Of a stretch of 64,000 bases of DNA, positions 46,169 to 58,156 are shown one piece after another. The notes beneath the pieces were generated by a model, which ran no database searches, was not told the origin of the DNA, and saw only the letters and a list, made by a program, of their open reading frames with translations. The number at the start of each line of letters is the position of its first letter. The stretch's first letter is position 1. Position numbers and translations under genes: made by a program. The stretch spans positions 1,426,001 to 1,490,000 of the forward strand of contig NZ_FXBM01000001.1 in the NCBI RefSeq assembly GCF_900177245.1. Reading direction: 5' to 3'. Origin of the DNA: Rathayibacter oskolensis. GTDB taxonomy: Bacteria > Actinomycetota > Actinomycetes > Actinomycetales > Microbacteriaceae.

Positions 46169-46452
46169 CGTGCTGGACCTCCTTCTGGACGCGAACGGGG
46201 CAAGGATCGCACGCGATCGGCCGGATGCCCGGGAATACACCGGGCGGGTCGAAAGTTGGGGCGGAAGGAAGGCGTCGCCGACCCCCTCGGGGGAGGTGCG
46301 CCGCACCTCGTCGGGGAGTGCTCCGCGGAGCCCGTCACCGGTGCTCCGAAGGGCCTGTCAAGACCGCGTCGATGCGGTTTGCGAATCGATACGTCTTGAT
46401 GCACACTGACCCCGCCGAATTTTCGAACAGCTGAATAAGAAGTGGAATGGGA

Positions 46453-46746
46453 ATGGCTACGGACTACGACGCCCCCCGCAAGACCGATGACGACTCCGAG
46501 TCGATCGAGGCCCTGAAGGAGCGAGTCCCCGACAAGATGTCCGGAGTCGTCGACGTCGATGACGCCGACAACCCGGGCGGATTCGAACTGCCCGGCGCCG
46601 ATCTCTCCGACCTCGATCTGGACGTCGTGGTCCTTCCGCCCCAGGCGGACGAGTTCACGTGCGTCAACTGCTTCCTCGTGAAGCACCGCTCCCAGATCGA
46701 CCACGAGGAGAAGCTCGGACCGATCTGCCTGGAGTGCGCCGCCTAG
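46453..46746 (+). CDS. DUF4193 family protein
   Basis: A 97-residue acidic protein beginning MATDYDAPRKTDDDSES, the standard DUF4193 start, and ending with a zinc-finger-like segment FTCVNCFLVKHRSQ...GPICLECAA (two CxxC pairs). Abundant and conserved in actinobacteria, function unknown. ATG 46453 is chosen for the family match; ATG 46447 is possible. Its stop shares the four bases CTAG with the stop of the convergent DUF3093 gene. Confidence 0.92.
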   Translation: MATDYDAPRKTDDDSESIEALKERVPDKMSGVVDVDDADNPGGFELPGADLSDLDLDVVVLPPQADEFTCVNCFLVKHRSQIDHEEKLGPICLECAA

Positions 46747-47216
46747 GCGTCTCCTCGCTCGGAAGGACGACCGCTCCGTCGCCGTGATCCTCGGATCGCG
46801 GCGACGATGTCGTTGGGGCGACGACTCGACAGCAGCCAGTACGGGGTCGGGTCCTGCGCGTCCTCGATCGGGATCTTGACCACGTCCTTGACCCAGCCCC
46901 GGATCACGAGGAACGCCCTCGCGTCCAGCCGCGGTCCGCGCTGCGCGAAGGCGCGCTCGCCCGTGTACGCCGTCGGCTCGCCCACCAGCTCGAGAGGGAT
47001 GTGCGCGCGTCCGGCCCTCAGCTCTCCGTCGACGATCTCGATCGTCGGCGACAGGGTGAGCAGCGACACCACGCAGCCCGCGTACAGCACCACGGCCACG
47101 ATGACGCCGACGACGAGGTCGATCGGCGCGAAGACGAGGATGCTGGCGGGGATCACGAGGGCTGTGGAGACGAAGAGCCAGGGCGCGGGCCACAGCCTCT
47201 CCCGGTAGGACTGCAT
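46743..47216 (-). CDS. DUF3093 domain membrane protein
   Basis: A 157-residue protein with two N-terminal membrane helices (about 12-55) and a small cytoplasmic domain with TAYTGERAFAQRGPRLDARAFLVIRGWVKDVVKIPIEDAQDPTPYWLLSS-type conserved segments of DUF3093. It lies between DUF4193 and dut, a typical actinobacterial neighbourhood. Function unknown. The start codon is 38 nt from the divergent dut start, so the two promoters must overlap or abut. Confidence 0.9.
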   Translation of the reverse strand: MQSYRERLWPAPWLFVSTALVIPASILVFAPIDLVVGVIVAVVLYAGCVVSLLTLSPTIEIVDGELRAGRAHIPLELVGEPTAYTGERAFAQRGPRLDARAFLVIRGWVKDVVKIPIEDAQDPTPYWLLSSRRPNDIVAAIRGSRRRSGRPSERGDA

Positions 47217-47254
47217 AGCTCTATTGCACCAGACAACTGGACTACCCTCGTCAC

Positions 47255-47749
47255 GTGAATCAATCCGTCGACGTCCCGATCCGTGCGGAGCAGCTCCCGT
47301 CCTACGCGCATCCCGGTGACGCGGGGGCGGATCTGCGCTCCACCGACGACGTGGTGCTCGCCCCGGGGGAGCGCGTCAGCGTCGGCACCGGAGTCTCGAT
47401 CGCACTCCCGGAGGACCACGTCGGCTTCGTCGTCCCGCGCAGCGGTCTCGCCTTCAAGCACGGTCTGACGATCGTCAACGCACCCGGCACGATCGATGCG
47501 GGCTACCGGGGCGAGATCCGGGTCGCCCTGCTCAACACCGACCCCCGCGAGAGCTACCGCATCGCCGCGGGCGACCGCATCGCGCAGCTCGTGATCGTCC
47601 CCGTCGTCCGCGCCCGTTTCGTCCCCGTCGACGAGCTCCCCGACTCCGCCCGCGGGGCCGGTGGATTCGGCTCGACCGGGTACTCCGCCGACGTCGTCGC
47701 GGGGACGGCGGGCACCCACCAGGCCAGTACCACTGAGGAGACCGCATGA
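47255..47749 (+). CDS. dut: Deoxyuridine 5'-triphosphate nucleotidohydrolase (dUTPase)
   Basis: Hydrolyses dUTP to dUMP, keeping uracil out of DNA and feeding thymidylate synthesis. The 164-residue trimeric-type enzyme has the motifs [36 protein letters not shown] and the C-terminal GGFGSTGY (P-loop-like). TACCCT (47243-47248) lies 6 nt before the GTG at 47255, so the mRNA is probably leaderless. The stop overlaps the DUF3710 start (ATGA). Confidence 0.96.
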   Translation: MNQSVDVPIRAEQLPSYAHPGDAGADLRSTDDVVLAPGERVSVGTGVSIALPEDHVGFVVPRSGLAFKHGLTIVNAPGTIDAGYRGEIRVALLNTDPRESYRIAAGDRIAQLVIVPVVRARFVPVDELPDSARGAGGFGSTGYSADVVAGTAGTHQASTTEETA

Positions 47750-48375
47750 GCGACATCCAGCCCGCGGGCACGACCGACGCGTCCGCCGAGCCCGTGGAGC
47801 AGGACTTCGAGAAGTCCGCCCCCGACGACCGGGCAGAGGCCGGCCCCCTCGACGAGCGCGAGGCCAACCCGGTCCGTCCCTACATCGACCTCGGCGGAGT
47901 GAAGGTGCTGCCCCGCGAGGGCATGCACATCCGCCTCGAGGTCGAGGAGGGGACCAAGCGCGTCATCGCCGTCGGCCTCGACTACGCCGGCTCGACCCTC
48001 CAGGTGCAGCCCTTCGCCGCGCCGCGGTCGTCGGGTCTCTGGCACGAGATCCGCGGCCAGATCGCCGATCAGATCGCCAAGCAGGGCGGCACCACCGCCG
48101 AGCGCGAGGGGACGTTCGGGCCCGAGCTCGTCGCCGAGCTGCCGATCGTCGGCGGGCAGACCCGCGTCGCGCGCTTCGTCGGGGTCGACGGTCCGCGCTG
48201 GTTCCTCCGGGGTGTCATCGCCGGGGCGGGCGCGGTCGACGAGCAGGCGGCCGCCGCCGTCGAGGAGCTCTTCCGGAGCATCGTCGTCGTGCGCGGCACG
48301 GGTCCGATGCCTCCGCGGGATCTGATCCCGCTCAAGGTGCCGACCGGCGGCCAGACCCAGCAGAGCGCGAGCTGA
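47746..48375 (+). CDS. DUF3710 domain-containing protein
   Basis: A 209-residue cytoplasmic protein with an acidic N-terminal tail and the DUF3710 core ([62 protein letters not shown]). It always sits near dut in actinobacteria. Function unknown. Coupled to dut by a 4-nt overlap and followed by the DUF3159 gene after 4 nt, so dut-DUF3710-DUF3159 is one operon. Confidence 0.9.
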   Translation: MSDIQPAGTTDASAEPVEQDFEKSAPDDRAEAGPLDEREANPVRPYIDLGGVKVLPREGMHIRLEVEEGTKRVIAVGLDYAGSTLQVQPFAAPRSSGLWHEIRGQIADQIAKQGGTTAEREGTFGPELVAELPIVGGQTRVARFVGVDGPRWFLRGVIAGAGAVDEQAAAAVEELFRSIVVVRGTGPMPPRDLIPLKVPTGGQTQQSAS

Positions 48376-48379
48376 CCGC

Positions 48380-49135
48380 ATGGAGTCGAGCCCGCCGGAG
48401 CGCGGGGACAGCCAGAAGGAGCCGGCCCGCCCCGAGGTGGGCGAGGCGATAGCCGAGGCGGCGCGGCGCTCCGGGCTGGGCGTGGTCGCCGACGGCGAGC
48501 CCTTCGACGGGCGGGCCCTCCTGCGGACCATGGGCGGTGTGCGGGGGATCCTCGAGGCCGTCGTGCCCGGGATCGCCTTCGTCCTCCTCTTCACGATCAC
48601 GGGAGAGCTCGTGCTCTCCCTCGTGGCGTCCGTCGGCATGGCGGTTCTCTTCACCGTCGCGCGGATCCTCGGGCGCACCCCAGTCGTCCAGGCGGTCGGC
48701 GGCCTCCTGGGCGTCGTCGTCTCGGCGGCGCTCGCGCTGTTCACCGGCCGCGCCGTGGACAACTTCGTGCCCGGGCTGATCACCAACCTGGCCTACGGAC
48801 TCGTGTTCCTCGTCTCGGTGCTCGTGCGCTGGCCGCTCATCGGAGTCGCCGCCGGCTACCTGATGGGGGACGGCACCCAGTGGCGCGCCGACCGGCGCAA
48901 GCGCCGGTTGTTCTCGGCGCTCACCCTCGCCTGGGCCGGCCTCTTCCTCCTCCGTCTCGCCGTGCAGTACCCGCTCTTCCTCGCCGAGGACACGACCGCA
49001 CTGGGCACGTGGAAGCTGGTGCTCGGTCTCCCTCTCTATGCGCCGCTGCTCGTGCTGACGGTTCTCGCCGTCCGCTCCGAGTACCGCGGCGCGGCGGAGC
49101 GCGCCGACGAGGGACCGACCGCCGGACGTGCGTAG
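48380..49135 (+). CDS. DUF3159 domain membrane protein
   Basis: A 251-residue protein with about six membrane helices from residue 60 on (LEAVVPGIAFVLLFTITGELVLSL, VGGLLGVVVSAALALFTG, DNFVPGLITNLAYGLVFLVSVLVRWPLIGV). It matches DUF3159, usually the last gene of the dut group, function unknown. Its stop codon overlaps a -10-like TAGAAT (49133-49138) that probably serves acnA. Confidence 0.9.
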   Translation: MESSPPERGDSQKEPARPEVGEAIAEAARRSGLGVVADGEPFDGRALLRTMGGVRGILEAVVPGIAFVLLFTITGELVLSLVASVGMAVLFTVARILGRTPVVQAVGGLLGVVVSAALALFTGRAVDNFVPGLITNLAYGLVFLVSVLVRWPLIGVAAGYLMGDGTQWRADRRKRRLFSALTLAWAGLFLLRLAVQYPLFLAEDTTALGTWKLVLGLPLYAPLLVLTVLAVRSEYRGAAERADEGPTAGRA

Positions 49136-49157
49136 AATTGTCTCGACGTCGAGATAA
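49133..49157 (+). promoter_or_regulatory. acnA promoter with palindromic operator
   Basis: TAGAAT (49133-49138) is a likely -10, and the 20-bp palindrome TTGTCTCGACGTCGAGATAA (49138-49157; inner 14 bp perfect) covers the expected start site. A dimeric repressor (TetR- or GntR-like in spacing) bound here would block transcription. The leader to the acnA ATG would be about 175 nt. Confidence 0.55.
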
Positions 49158-49322
49158 ATAGCACGCCTGCCCACCCGTCCTCCCGGGGCGGATCCGGCCG
49201 TGCGACGGCGTCGAGGTGTTAGGTCCTCCTTGGTGGCAGGTCGCGATGCGCGGTCGCCAAGATGGAGACGGATACGTGGGTCCGCCCGTCGGCGGAGCGA
49301 CGTCAGCGAAGGAGAGGGCGAC

Positions 49323-52136
<2,814 letters not shown>

Positions 52137-52144
52137 TCCCGACA

Positions 52145-52183
52145 CGCGTGTGCGCCTTCCCGCAAGGGGGAGGCGCACACGCG
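52145..52183 (+). terminator. Terminator of acnA
   Basis: Perfect 13-bp arms CGCGTGTGCGCCT (52145-52157) and AGGCGCACACGCG (52171-52183), with further C/G pairing in the loop, 8 nt after the acnA stop. Confidence 0.85.
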
Positions 52184-52253
52184 TTCCTGCGCGCCTCCGT
52201 GCGTAGACTCGGGAGACGATCACACCCTCCCTCGACCAGGAAAGGCGGCGCGA

Positions 52254-54194
52254 ATGGCTGTTCTCGAGACCATCGGCGGCCCGCGCGATCTCGATCGCCT
52301 GACCAAGGCCGAGCTCGAGACCCTGGCGCAGGAGATCCGCGACTTCCTCGTCCGCGAGGTGTCGAAGACCGGCGGCCACCTCGGGCCGAACCTCGGCGTC
52401 GTCGAGACGACGATCGCGATCCACCGGGTCTTCGACTCGCCCCGCGACTCGATCATCTTCGACACCGGGCACCAGTCGTACGTGCACAAGCTGCTGACCG
52501 GCCGCCAGGACTTCTCGGGCCTGCGGCAGCGCGGCGGGCTCGCCGGCTACCCGCAGCGCTCGGAGTCGCCGCACGACATCGTCGAGAGCTCGCACGCCTC
52601 CAGCTCGCTCTCGTGGGCCGACGGGATCTCGCGCGCGTTCACCATGACCGGGCAGACCGACCGCCACGTCGTCGCCGTCGTCGGAGACGGCGCCCTCACC
52701 GGGGGCATGACGTGGGAAGCGCTGAACAACATCAGCGACGACAACGCGCGCGGCCTGGTGATCGTCGTCAACGACAACGGCCGCTCCTACGCCCCGACGA
52801 TCGGCGGCATGGCGCGCTTCCTCAACGGCGTGCGCACGCGCCGCACCTACCGCACCCTGCACCGCGGGTCGCGGGCCGTCTCCGAGCGTCTCGGCGGACC
52901 GGCCGCGGCCGTCTACCGCGGCGTGCGCGGAGGCATGCACGGGTTCCTCAGCCGCTTCATCAACAACGAGGCCCTGTACTCCAACCTCGACATCAAGTAC
53001 CTCGGCCCGATCGACGGTCACGACGTGACGGCGATGGAGGAGGCGCTGCAGCAGGCGAAGGACTACGGCCAGCCGGTCATCGTCCACGCCATCACGCAGA
53101 AGGGCAAGGGCTTCGGTCCGGCCGTCCAGGACCTCGCCGACCAGTTCCACGCGGTGGGGCAGATCGACCCGGAGACGGGAGAACCCCTGAGCGCGAGCGG
53201 CGCCCGCTCGTGGACCTCGGTCTTCGCGGAGGAGATCGTCACGCTCGCGGACGAGGACGCGACCATCGTCGGCATCACCGCCGCGATGCTCCGACCCGTC
53301 GGGCTCGACCGGCTCGCCGAGAAGTACCCCGACCGCGTCTTCGACGTCGGCATCGCCGAGCAGCACGCCGTCACCTCGGCGGCCGGCCTCGCCTTCGGCG
53401 GGCTGCACCCCGTCGTCGCGCTCTACGCGACCTTCGTCAACCGCGCCTTCGACCAGATCCTCATGGATGTGGCGTTGCACCGTGCGGGAGTGACCTTCGT
53501 GCTCGACCGCGCCGGCGTCACCGGTCCGGACGGTCCGAGCCACCACGGCATGTGGGACCTCGCGATCCTCCAGGTGGTGCCGAACATCCGGCTCGCAGCG
53601 CCGCGCGACTCGGTCCGGCTCCGGGAGGAGCTCAGGGAGGCGGTCGGAGTGACCGATGCGCCCACGGTCGTGCGCTTCTCGAAGGGCAACGTCGGCGACG
53701 AGATCGACGCGGTCGAGCGCCTCGAGGACGGGGTCGACGTGCTGTCGCGCGCCGAGCGCAAGGACGTGCTCCTGGTGACCGTCGGCCCGATGGCCACGAT
53801 GGGCCTCGACGTCGCACGCCGCCTCGCAGCACAGGGGATCGGCGCCACCGTCGTCGATCCGCGCTGGGTCGTCCCCGTCCCCAAGAGCGTCATCGAGCTC
53901 GCCCGTGACCACCGCATCGTGGTCTCGATCGAGGACGGGGTCCGCGTCGGCGGGATCGGCACGCGCATCCGCCAGGATCTGCGCGAGGCCGGAGTCGACA
54001 CGGCCGTGACCGAGCTCGGCCTGCCCGACCAGTTCCTCGACCACGCGCTCCGCGAGGAGATCCTCGAGGACGTCGGGCTCACCCCGCAGCACATCGCGCG
54101 CGACGTCGTGGCGCAGGTGCTCGGCAGCAAGATCCCCGTCGCCCGGCCGCTTCCCGAAGAGGTCGGCGCCCGCGACGACGCGCGGAGCGACTGA
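52254..54194 (+). CDS. dxs: 1-deoxy-D-xylulose-5-phosphate synthase
   Basis: First step of the MEP isoprenoid pathway: condenses pyruvate and glyceraldehyde 3-phosphate with thiamine diphosphate. The 646-residue product shows GGHLGPNLGVVETTIAIH, the ThDP-binding GDGALTGGMTWEALNN, the LGPIDGHDV linker, VGIAEQHAVTSAAGLA and the C-terminal transketolase domain with VEDGV-like SIEDGVRVGG. Ribosome site AGGAAAGG; TAGACT (52204-52209) is a likely -10, giving a leader of about 38 nt. Confidence 0.97.
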   Translation: MAVLETIGGPRDLDRLTKAELETLAQEIRDFLVREVSKTGGHLGPNLGVVETTIAIHRVFDSPRDSIIFDTGHQSYVHKLLTGRQDFSGLRQRGGLAGYPQRSESPHDIVESSHASSSLSWADGISRAFTMTGQTDRHVVAVVGDGALTGGMTWEALNNISDDNARGLVIVVNDNGRSYAPTIGGMARFLNGVRTRRTYRTLHRGSRAVSERLGGPAAAVYRGVRGGMHGFLSRFINNEALYSNLDIKYLGPIDGHDVTAMEEALQQAKDYGQPVIVHAITQKGKGFGPAVQDLADQFHAVGQIDPETGEPLSASGARSWTSVFAEEIVTLADEDATIVGITAAMLRPVGLDRLAEKYPDRVFDVGIAEQHAVTSAAGLAFGGLHPVVALYATFVNRAFDQILMDVALHRAGVTFVLDRAGVTGPDGPSHHGMWDLAILQVVPNIRLAAPRDSVRLREELREAVGVTDAPTVVRFSKGNVGDEIDAVERLEDGVDVLSRAERKDVLLVTVGPMATMGLDVARRLAAQGIGATVVDPRWVVPVPKSVIELARDHRIVVSIEDGVRVGGIGTRIRQDLREAGVDTAVTELGLPDQFLDHALREEILEDVGLTPQHIARDVVAQVLGSKIPVARPLPEEVGARDDARSD

Positions 54195-54267
54195 TCCGCG
54201 TCGCGCGCTGACGGGCATCGGACGCTGAACTCCGTCGGGCGCGGACCGGCCTCGGCATCGAGCCGCC

Positions 54268-54590
54268 TCAGAGTCTGTGCGCCAGCTCGATCGCACCCCC
54301 GCCGAACGTCGTCGTCCCCATCAGAGCGAGCGGAGCCGTACGTCGGAACGGGAGCAGCGGCCGTCCGCTCCCGAGCACCACGGGCATCACCGTGACGCGG
54401 AGCTCGTCGAGAGCGGGCACCTCGGCGAACCGGGCCGCGACGCCTCCGCCGCCGACCACCCGGACATCGCGACCGGAGGCGCTCTCGAGGATCGCGGGGA
54501 GCAGTTCGGAGGCGAGGCGCAGATCGGCGCCTCCTCATCGGCGATGAGGACGTCGAGCGAGGACCCGACGTCGTACACGGTGCGAGTCAT
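54268..54590 (-). pseudogene. Broken dihydrofolate reductase-like (RibD C-terminal family) gene
   Basis: The N-terminus MTRTVYDVGSSLDVLIAD (from 54590) and the C-terminal half VRVVGGGGVAARFAEVPALD...VMPVVLGSGRPLLPF (to 54268) are pieces of one RibD_C/DHFR-like reductase, but they lie in different frames and the middle of the domain (roughly 70-80 residues) is missing. The join is near 54515-54530, just after IADEEAP. This is what an internal deletion with frameshift leaves; the gene is dead unless a re-initiation product is used. Confidence 0.75.
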
Positions 54591-54645
54591 ACCCGCGGGG
54601 TGGAGCCCCCATCGCACCACCGACACGACGAAGGCGTCCGCTGCG

Positions 54646-54696
54646 GTGCGAGCTGCAGGAGTCGGCGCGGTCCCTGCAGACCGCACCGACTCCTGC
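54646..54696. terminator. Long hairpin after fadJ carrying the GTGCGATCTGCAGG repeat motif, locus 3
   Basis: 18-bp arms 54655-54672 and 54679-54696 (17 of 18 matched) with a CCTGCA loop, 44 nt beyond the fadJ stop on the minus strand. The flanking motifs GTGCGAGCTGCAGG (54646-54659) and CCTGCAGACCGCAC (54673-54686) each differ by one base from the repeat of loci 8518-8690 and 41011-41169. Confidence 0.7.
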
Positions 54697-54739
54697 GAAC
54701 CGAACCGGCACCCGCCGAACGACCGGAGGTCGGGAGTCC

Positions 54740-56863
54740 TCAGGCCACGCCGCGGATGACCGGGTGGTGGAACGTGTCGCCGAAGGCCCGCTCGCTCGCC
54801 CCGACACGGTCGAGGTAGGGGGTGAGCCCGCCCATCTGGAACGGGTAGCCCGCTCCGAGGATGAGGCAGAGGTCGATGTCCTCGGCGGCGTGCACGACGT
54901 CGTCGTCCAGCATCCGCTTCACCTCGTCGGCGAGACCGGTCTCGACACGCAGGCGCAGCTCGTCCGCCGTCATCGGCTCGGTGCCTCCCGACACGATCGC
55001 GACCGCGCGCTTGTCGACTCCCTTCACCCGCCCCTTCGAGTCGCGCTCGAAGACGTGCCCCAGCTCGGCGAGCCGGTGCAGGTTCGCGCTGTCGTAGAAG
55101 CGGTCGGGGAACGCGGCGTGGTGGGTGTCGAGCACGTGCGCGCCCACCTTGAGCCCGACCAGCTCCAGGAGCTCGAAGGGGGTCATCGGGAGGCCGAACG
55201 GCGCGAGGGACTGCTCGACCACCTCGAAGGGCGTGCCGGTGTCGACGGCGTGCATCGCCTCTCCGAGCACCTTGGCGAGGACACGGTTGACGACGAACCC
55301 AGGCGTGTCGCGGGTGATCACGGCGTTCTTCTTCAGCTTCGCCGCCGTCACCATCGCCGTCGAGAGCGTCTCGTCGTCGGTGTGCGGCGTGCGGACGACC
55401 TCGATCAGCGGCATCACCGCGACCGGGTTGAAGAAGTGGAAGCCGACGAGCCGCTCGGGGTGCGCGAGACGCTCGCCGATCCGCTCGACCGAGAGGGAGG
55501 AGGTGTTGGTCGCCAGCACCGCGGTGGGCGAGACGTAGCGCTCGATGTCGGCGAAGACCTCCTGCTTGACGCCGAGCTCCTCGAAGACCGCCTCGATCAC
55601 CCAGTCGGCGTCGGCGAAGTCGGCGCGGTCGGTCGTCCCGGTGATCAGTCCACGGAGCCGATTCGACTCGTCGGTCGAGATCCGGCCCTTCGAGAGCAGC
55701 GAATCGATCTCGCGGACGATGGTCGCGACTCCCTTGTCGACGCGCTCCTGGTCGAGGTCGGTGATCACGACCGGGACCTGCAGCCGGCGGAGGAAGAGCA
55801 GCGCGAACTGAGTGGCCATGAGACCCGCTCCGACGACTCCCACCTTCGAGACGGGCTTCGCCAGCCCCTTGTCGGGAGCGCCGGCCGGCCGCTTCGCGCG
55901 CTTCTGCACGAGATCGAACGCGTAGATGCTCGCTCGGAACTGATCGCCCGAGACGAGATCGGCGAGGGCCTCGTCCTCGGCGGCGAAGCCCTCCTCGCGG
56001 GTCGTGCTCTTCGCGGCCTTGAGCAGATCCAGGGCGCGGTACGGCGATGCCGCCACCGTTCCGATCTTCGACTCGAGCTGCTTGCGCGCGATCGAGATCG
56101 CGACGTCCCACTTCACGAGACGCTCGAGCCTGCCCGGCGCGTTCGGGCGCTCGACCTTCACCGAGCCGCCGAGCACGCCGTCGGCCCAGCGCAGAGAGTC
56201 CTCGAGGAACGCCGCCGGCGGGAAGATCGCGTCGGCGATGCCGAGATCGAACACGTCCTGGCCCTTGAGGGTCCGGTTGTTCTTCAGGGGGTTCTCGACG
56301 ACCACCTTGAGGGCGTTCTCGATGCCGATGAGGTTCGGGAGCAGCCACGCCCCGCCCCAGCCCGGGATGATGCCGAGGAAGACCTCGGGCAGTCCGAGAG
56401 CCGCGATCGAGGAGTCGACGGTGCGGTAGTCGGCGTTCAGCGCGATCTCCGTGCCGCCGCCGAGCGCCAGGCCGTTGATGAAGACGAACGACGGGACGCC
56501 GAGCTCGCTCAGCATGCCGAGGGTGCGGTGCCCGAGCCGGGCGAGCTGGCGGCCGAGCTCACGGCTCGGGATGCTGCCGACCTTGCTCAGATCGGCACCC
56601 GCGGCCAGGATGAACGGCTTGCCGGTGACGGCGACGCCCTGGATCTCTCCGGCGGCGGCCCTCGCCTTCTGCGCGAGCAGCACGTCGGCCAGCTCGAAGA
56701 GACCCGCGGGCCCGAACGTGCTCGGCCGGGTGTGGTCGCGGTCGTTGTCGAGGGTGATCAGAGCGATGACGCGGCCGCTGGCGAGCGGGACGTCGCGCAC
56801 GTAGGAGTGGGTGACGACCTCGCCCTCGGCGAGATCGACGAGGTTCTCGAATCCGTCGAGCAT
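54740..56863 (-). CDS. fadJ: Fatty-acid beta-oxidation multifunctional protein (enoyl-CoA hydratase / 3-hydroxyacyl-CoA dehydrogenase)
   Basis: Carries out hydration and NAD-dependent oxidation of acyl-CoA intermediates. The 707-residue product has an N-terminal crotonase domain (GLALGGGTEIALNADYR; LPEVFLGIIPGWGGAWLLP with the catalytic Glu) and a C-terminal dehydrogenase domain from about 330 (VGVVGAGLMATQFA, FHFFNPVAVMPLIEV, TRDTPGFVVNRVL). ATG at 56863 is 3 nt from the fadA stop, so the two form an operon whose products normally assemble into a trifunctional complex. Confidence 0.94.
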   Translation of the reverse strand: MLDGFENLVDLAEGEVVTHSYVRDVPLASGRVIALITLDNDRDHTRPSTFGPAGLFELADVLLAQKARAAAGEIQGVAVTGKPFILAAGADLSKVGSIPSRELGRQLARLGHRTLGMLSELGVPSFVFINGLALGGGTEIALNADYRTVDSSIAALGLPEVFLGIIPGWGGAWLLPNLIGIENALKVVVENPLKNNRTLKGQDVFDLGIADAIFPPAAFLEDSLRWADGVLGGSVKVERPNAPGRLERLVKWDVAISIARKQLESKIGTVAASPYRALDLLKAAKSTTREEGFAAEDEALADLVSGDQFRASIYAFDLVQKRAKRPAGAPDKGLAKPVSKVGVVGAGLMATQFALLFLRRLQVPVVITDLDQERVDKGVATIVREIDSLLSKGRISTDESNRLRGLITGTTDRADFADADWVIEAVFEELGVKQEVFADIERYVSPTAVLATNTSSLSVERIGERLAHPERLVGFHFFNPVAVMPLIEVVRTPHTDDETLSTAMVTAAKLKKNAVITRDTPGFVVNRVLAKVLGEAMHAVDTGTPFEVVEQSLAPFGLPMTPFELLELVGLKVGAHVLDTHHAAFPDRFYDSANLHRLAELGHVFERDSKGRVKGVDKRAVAIVSGGTEPMTADELRLRVETGLADEVKRMLDDDVVHAAEDIDLCLILGAGYPFQMGGLTPYLDRVGASERAFGDTFHHPVIRGVA

Positions 56864-56866
56864 GAG

Positions 56867-58081
56867 TCAGCGTCCCTTCCGCTTGGCGCGCTTGCCGTCG
56901 AAGTGCGGGTTCTCCCAGATGACCGAGCCGCCCTGACCGAGCCCCACGCACATCGCGGTGAGGCCGTACTGCACCTCGGGGTGCGACTCGAACTGCCGTG
57001 CGAGCTGGATCATCAGCCGCACGCCGGAGGAGGCGAGCGGGTGGCCGACGGCGATCGCGCCTCCGTACTCGTTGACGCGGGCGTCGTCGTCATCGATGCC
57101 GAAGTGGTCGAGGAACGAGAGGACCTGCACGGCGAACGCCTCGTTGAGCTCGAAGAGGCCGATGTCCTCGATGCCGAGCCCCGCCTTCCGCAGAGCCTTC
57201 TCGGTGGAGGGGACCGGGCCGATGCCCATGATCTCGGGCTCGACACCGGCGAACGCGAAGCTGACGAGGCGCATCTTCTCGGTGAGCCCGAGCTCCTTCG
57301 CGGCGTCCGCGCTCGCGAGCAGCGACACCGCGGCTCCGTCGTTCAGTCCGGAGGAGTTGCCGGCGGTCACCCGCCCGTGCGGCCGGAACGGGGTGCGCAG
57401 GCCCGCGAGGCCCTCCAGGGTCGTCTCGGGTCGCGGTGCCTCGTCGGCGGTCGCGAGACCCCACCCGGAGCCGCTGCGCGTCGCCACCGGCACCAGGTCG
57501 GGCTGCACGAGCCCCGACTCGTACGCGGCCGCGAGCTTCTGCTGGCTGCGCAGCGCGTAGCGGTCGGAGCGCTCCTTGGTGAGCTGGGGGAAGCGGTCGT
57601 GGATGCGCTCCGCCGTCTTGCCCATGTTGAGCGCGTCCTCGCTCACGAGCCGCTCAGAGAGGAAGCGCGGGTTCGGGTCGGCGTTGAAGCCCATCGGGTG
57701 CCGGCCCATGTGCTCGACTCCGCCCGCGATCACCACGTCGTAGGCGCCGAACGCGATACCGCCGGCGGTCGTCGTGACCGAGGTCATCGCTCCGGCGCAC
57801 ATCCGGTCGATCGCGTAGCCGGGCACCGACCGGGGGAGGCCCGCCAGGAGCGCGGTGGTGCGTCCCAGCGTGAGCCCCTGGTCGCCCTGCTGCGTCGTCG
57901 CGGCGATGGCGACCTCGTCGACCCGGTCCTTCGGCAGCGCCGCGTTCCGCTCGAGCAGGCCGATCATCGCCTTGACGACGAGGTCGTCGGCTCTGGTCTG
58001 CCAGTACATGCCCTTCTCACCGGCTCGACCGAACGGAGTACGGACTCCATCGACGAAAACGACTTCGGATCTCTCGGCCAC
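56867..58081 (-). CDS. fadA: Acetyl-CoA acyltransferase (thiolase)
   Basis: Thiolytic last step of beta-oxidation. The 404-residue product has the acylated cysteine in IDRMCAGAMTSV, the conserved GGAIAVGHPLASSG histidine and the C-terminal cysteine in TAMCVGLGQGG. GTG start at 58081 with GGGAGG 4-8 nt upstream. TACGAT on the minus strand near 58114 is a possible -10. It is followed by fadJ and preceded at 75 nt by rnd. Confidence 0.95.
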   Translation of the reverse strand: MAERSEVVFVDGVRTPFGRAGEKGMYWQTRADDLVVKAMIGLLERNAALPKDRVDEVAIAATTQQGDQGLTLGRTTALLAGLPRSVPGYAIDRMCAGAMTSVTTTAGGIAFGAYDVVIAGGVEHMGRHPMGFNADPNPRFLSERLVSEDALNMGKTAERIHDRFPQLTKERSDRYALRSQQKLAAAYESGLVQPDLVPVATRSGSGWGLATADEAPRPETTLEGLAGLRTPFRPHGRVTAGNSSGLNDGAAVSLLASADAAKELGLTEKMRLVSFAFAGVEPEIMGIGPVPSTEKALRKAGLGIEDIGLFELNEAFAVQVLSFLDHFGIDDDDARVNEYGGAIAVGHPLASSGVRLMIQLARQFESHPEVQYGLTAMCVGLGQGGSVIWENPHFDGKRAKRKGR

Positions 58082-58156
58082 AATGCCTCCCAGGAACTCA
58101 CGGTCGCCGTCGATCGTAGGAAGGGGACGGAGGGGACCTGAATCCTTTGCCGCTTC

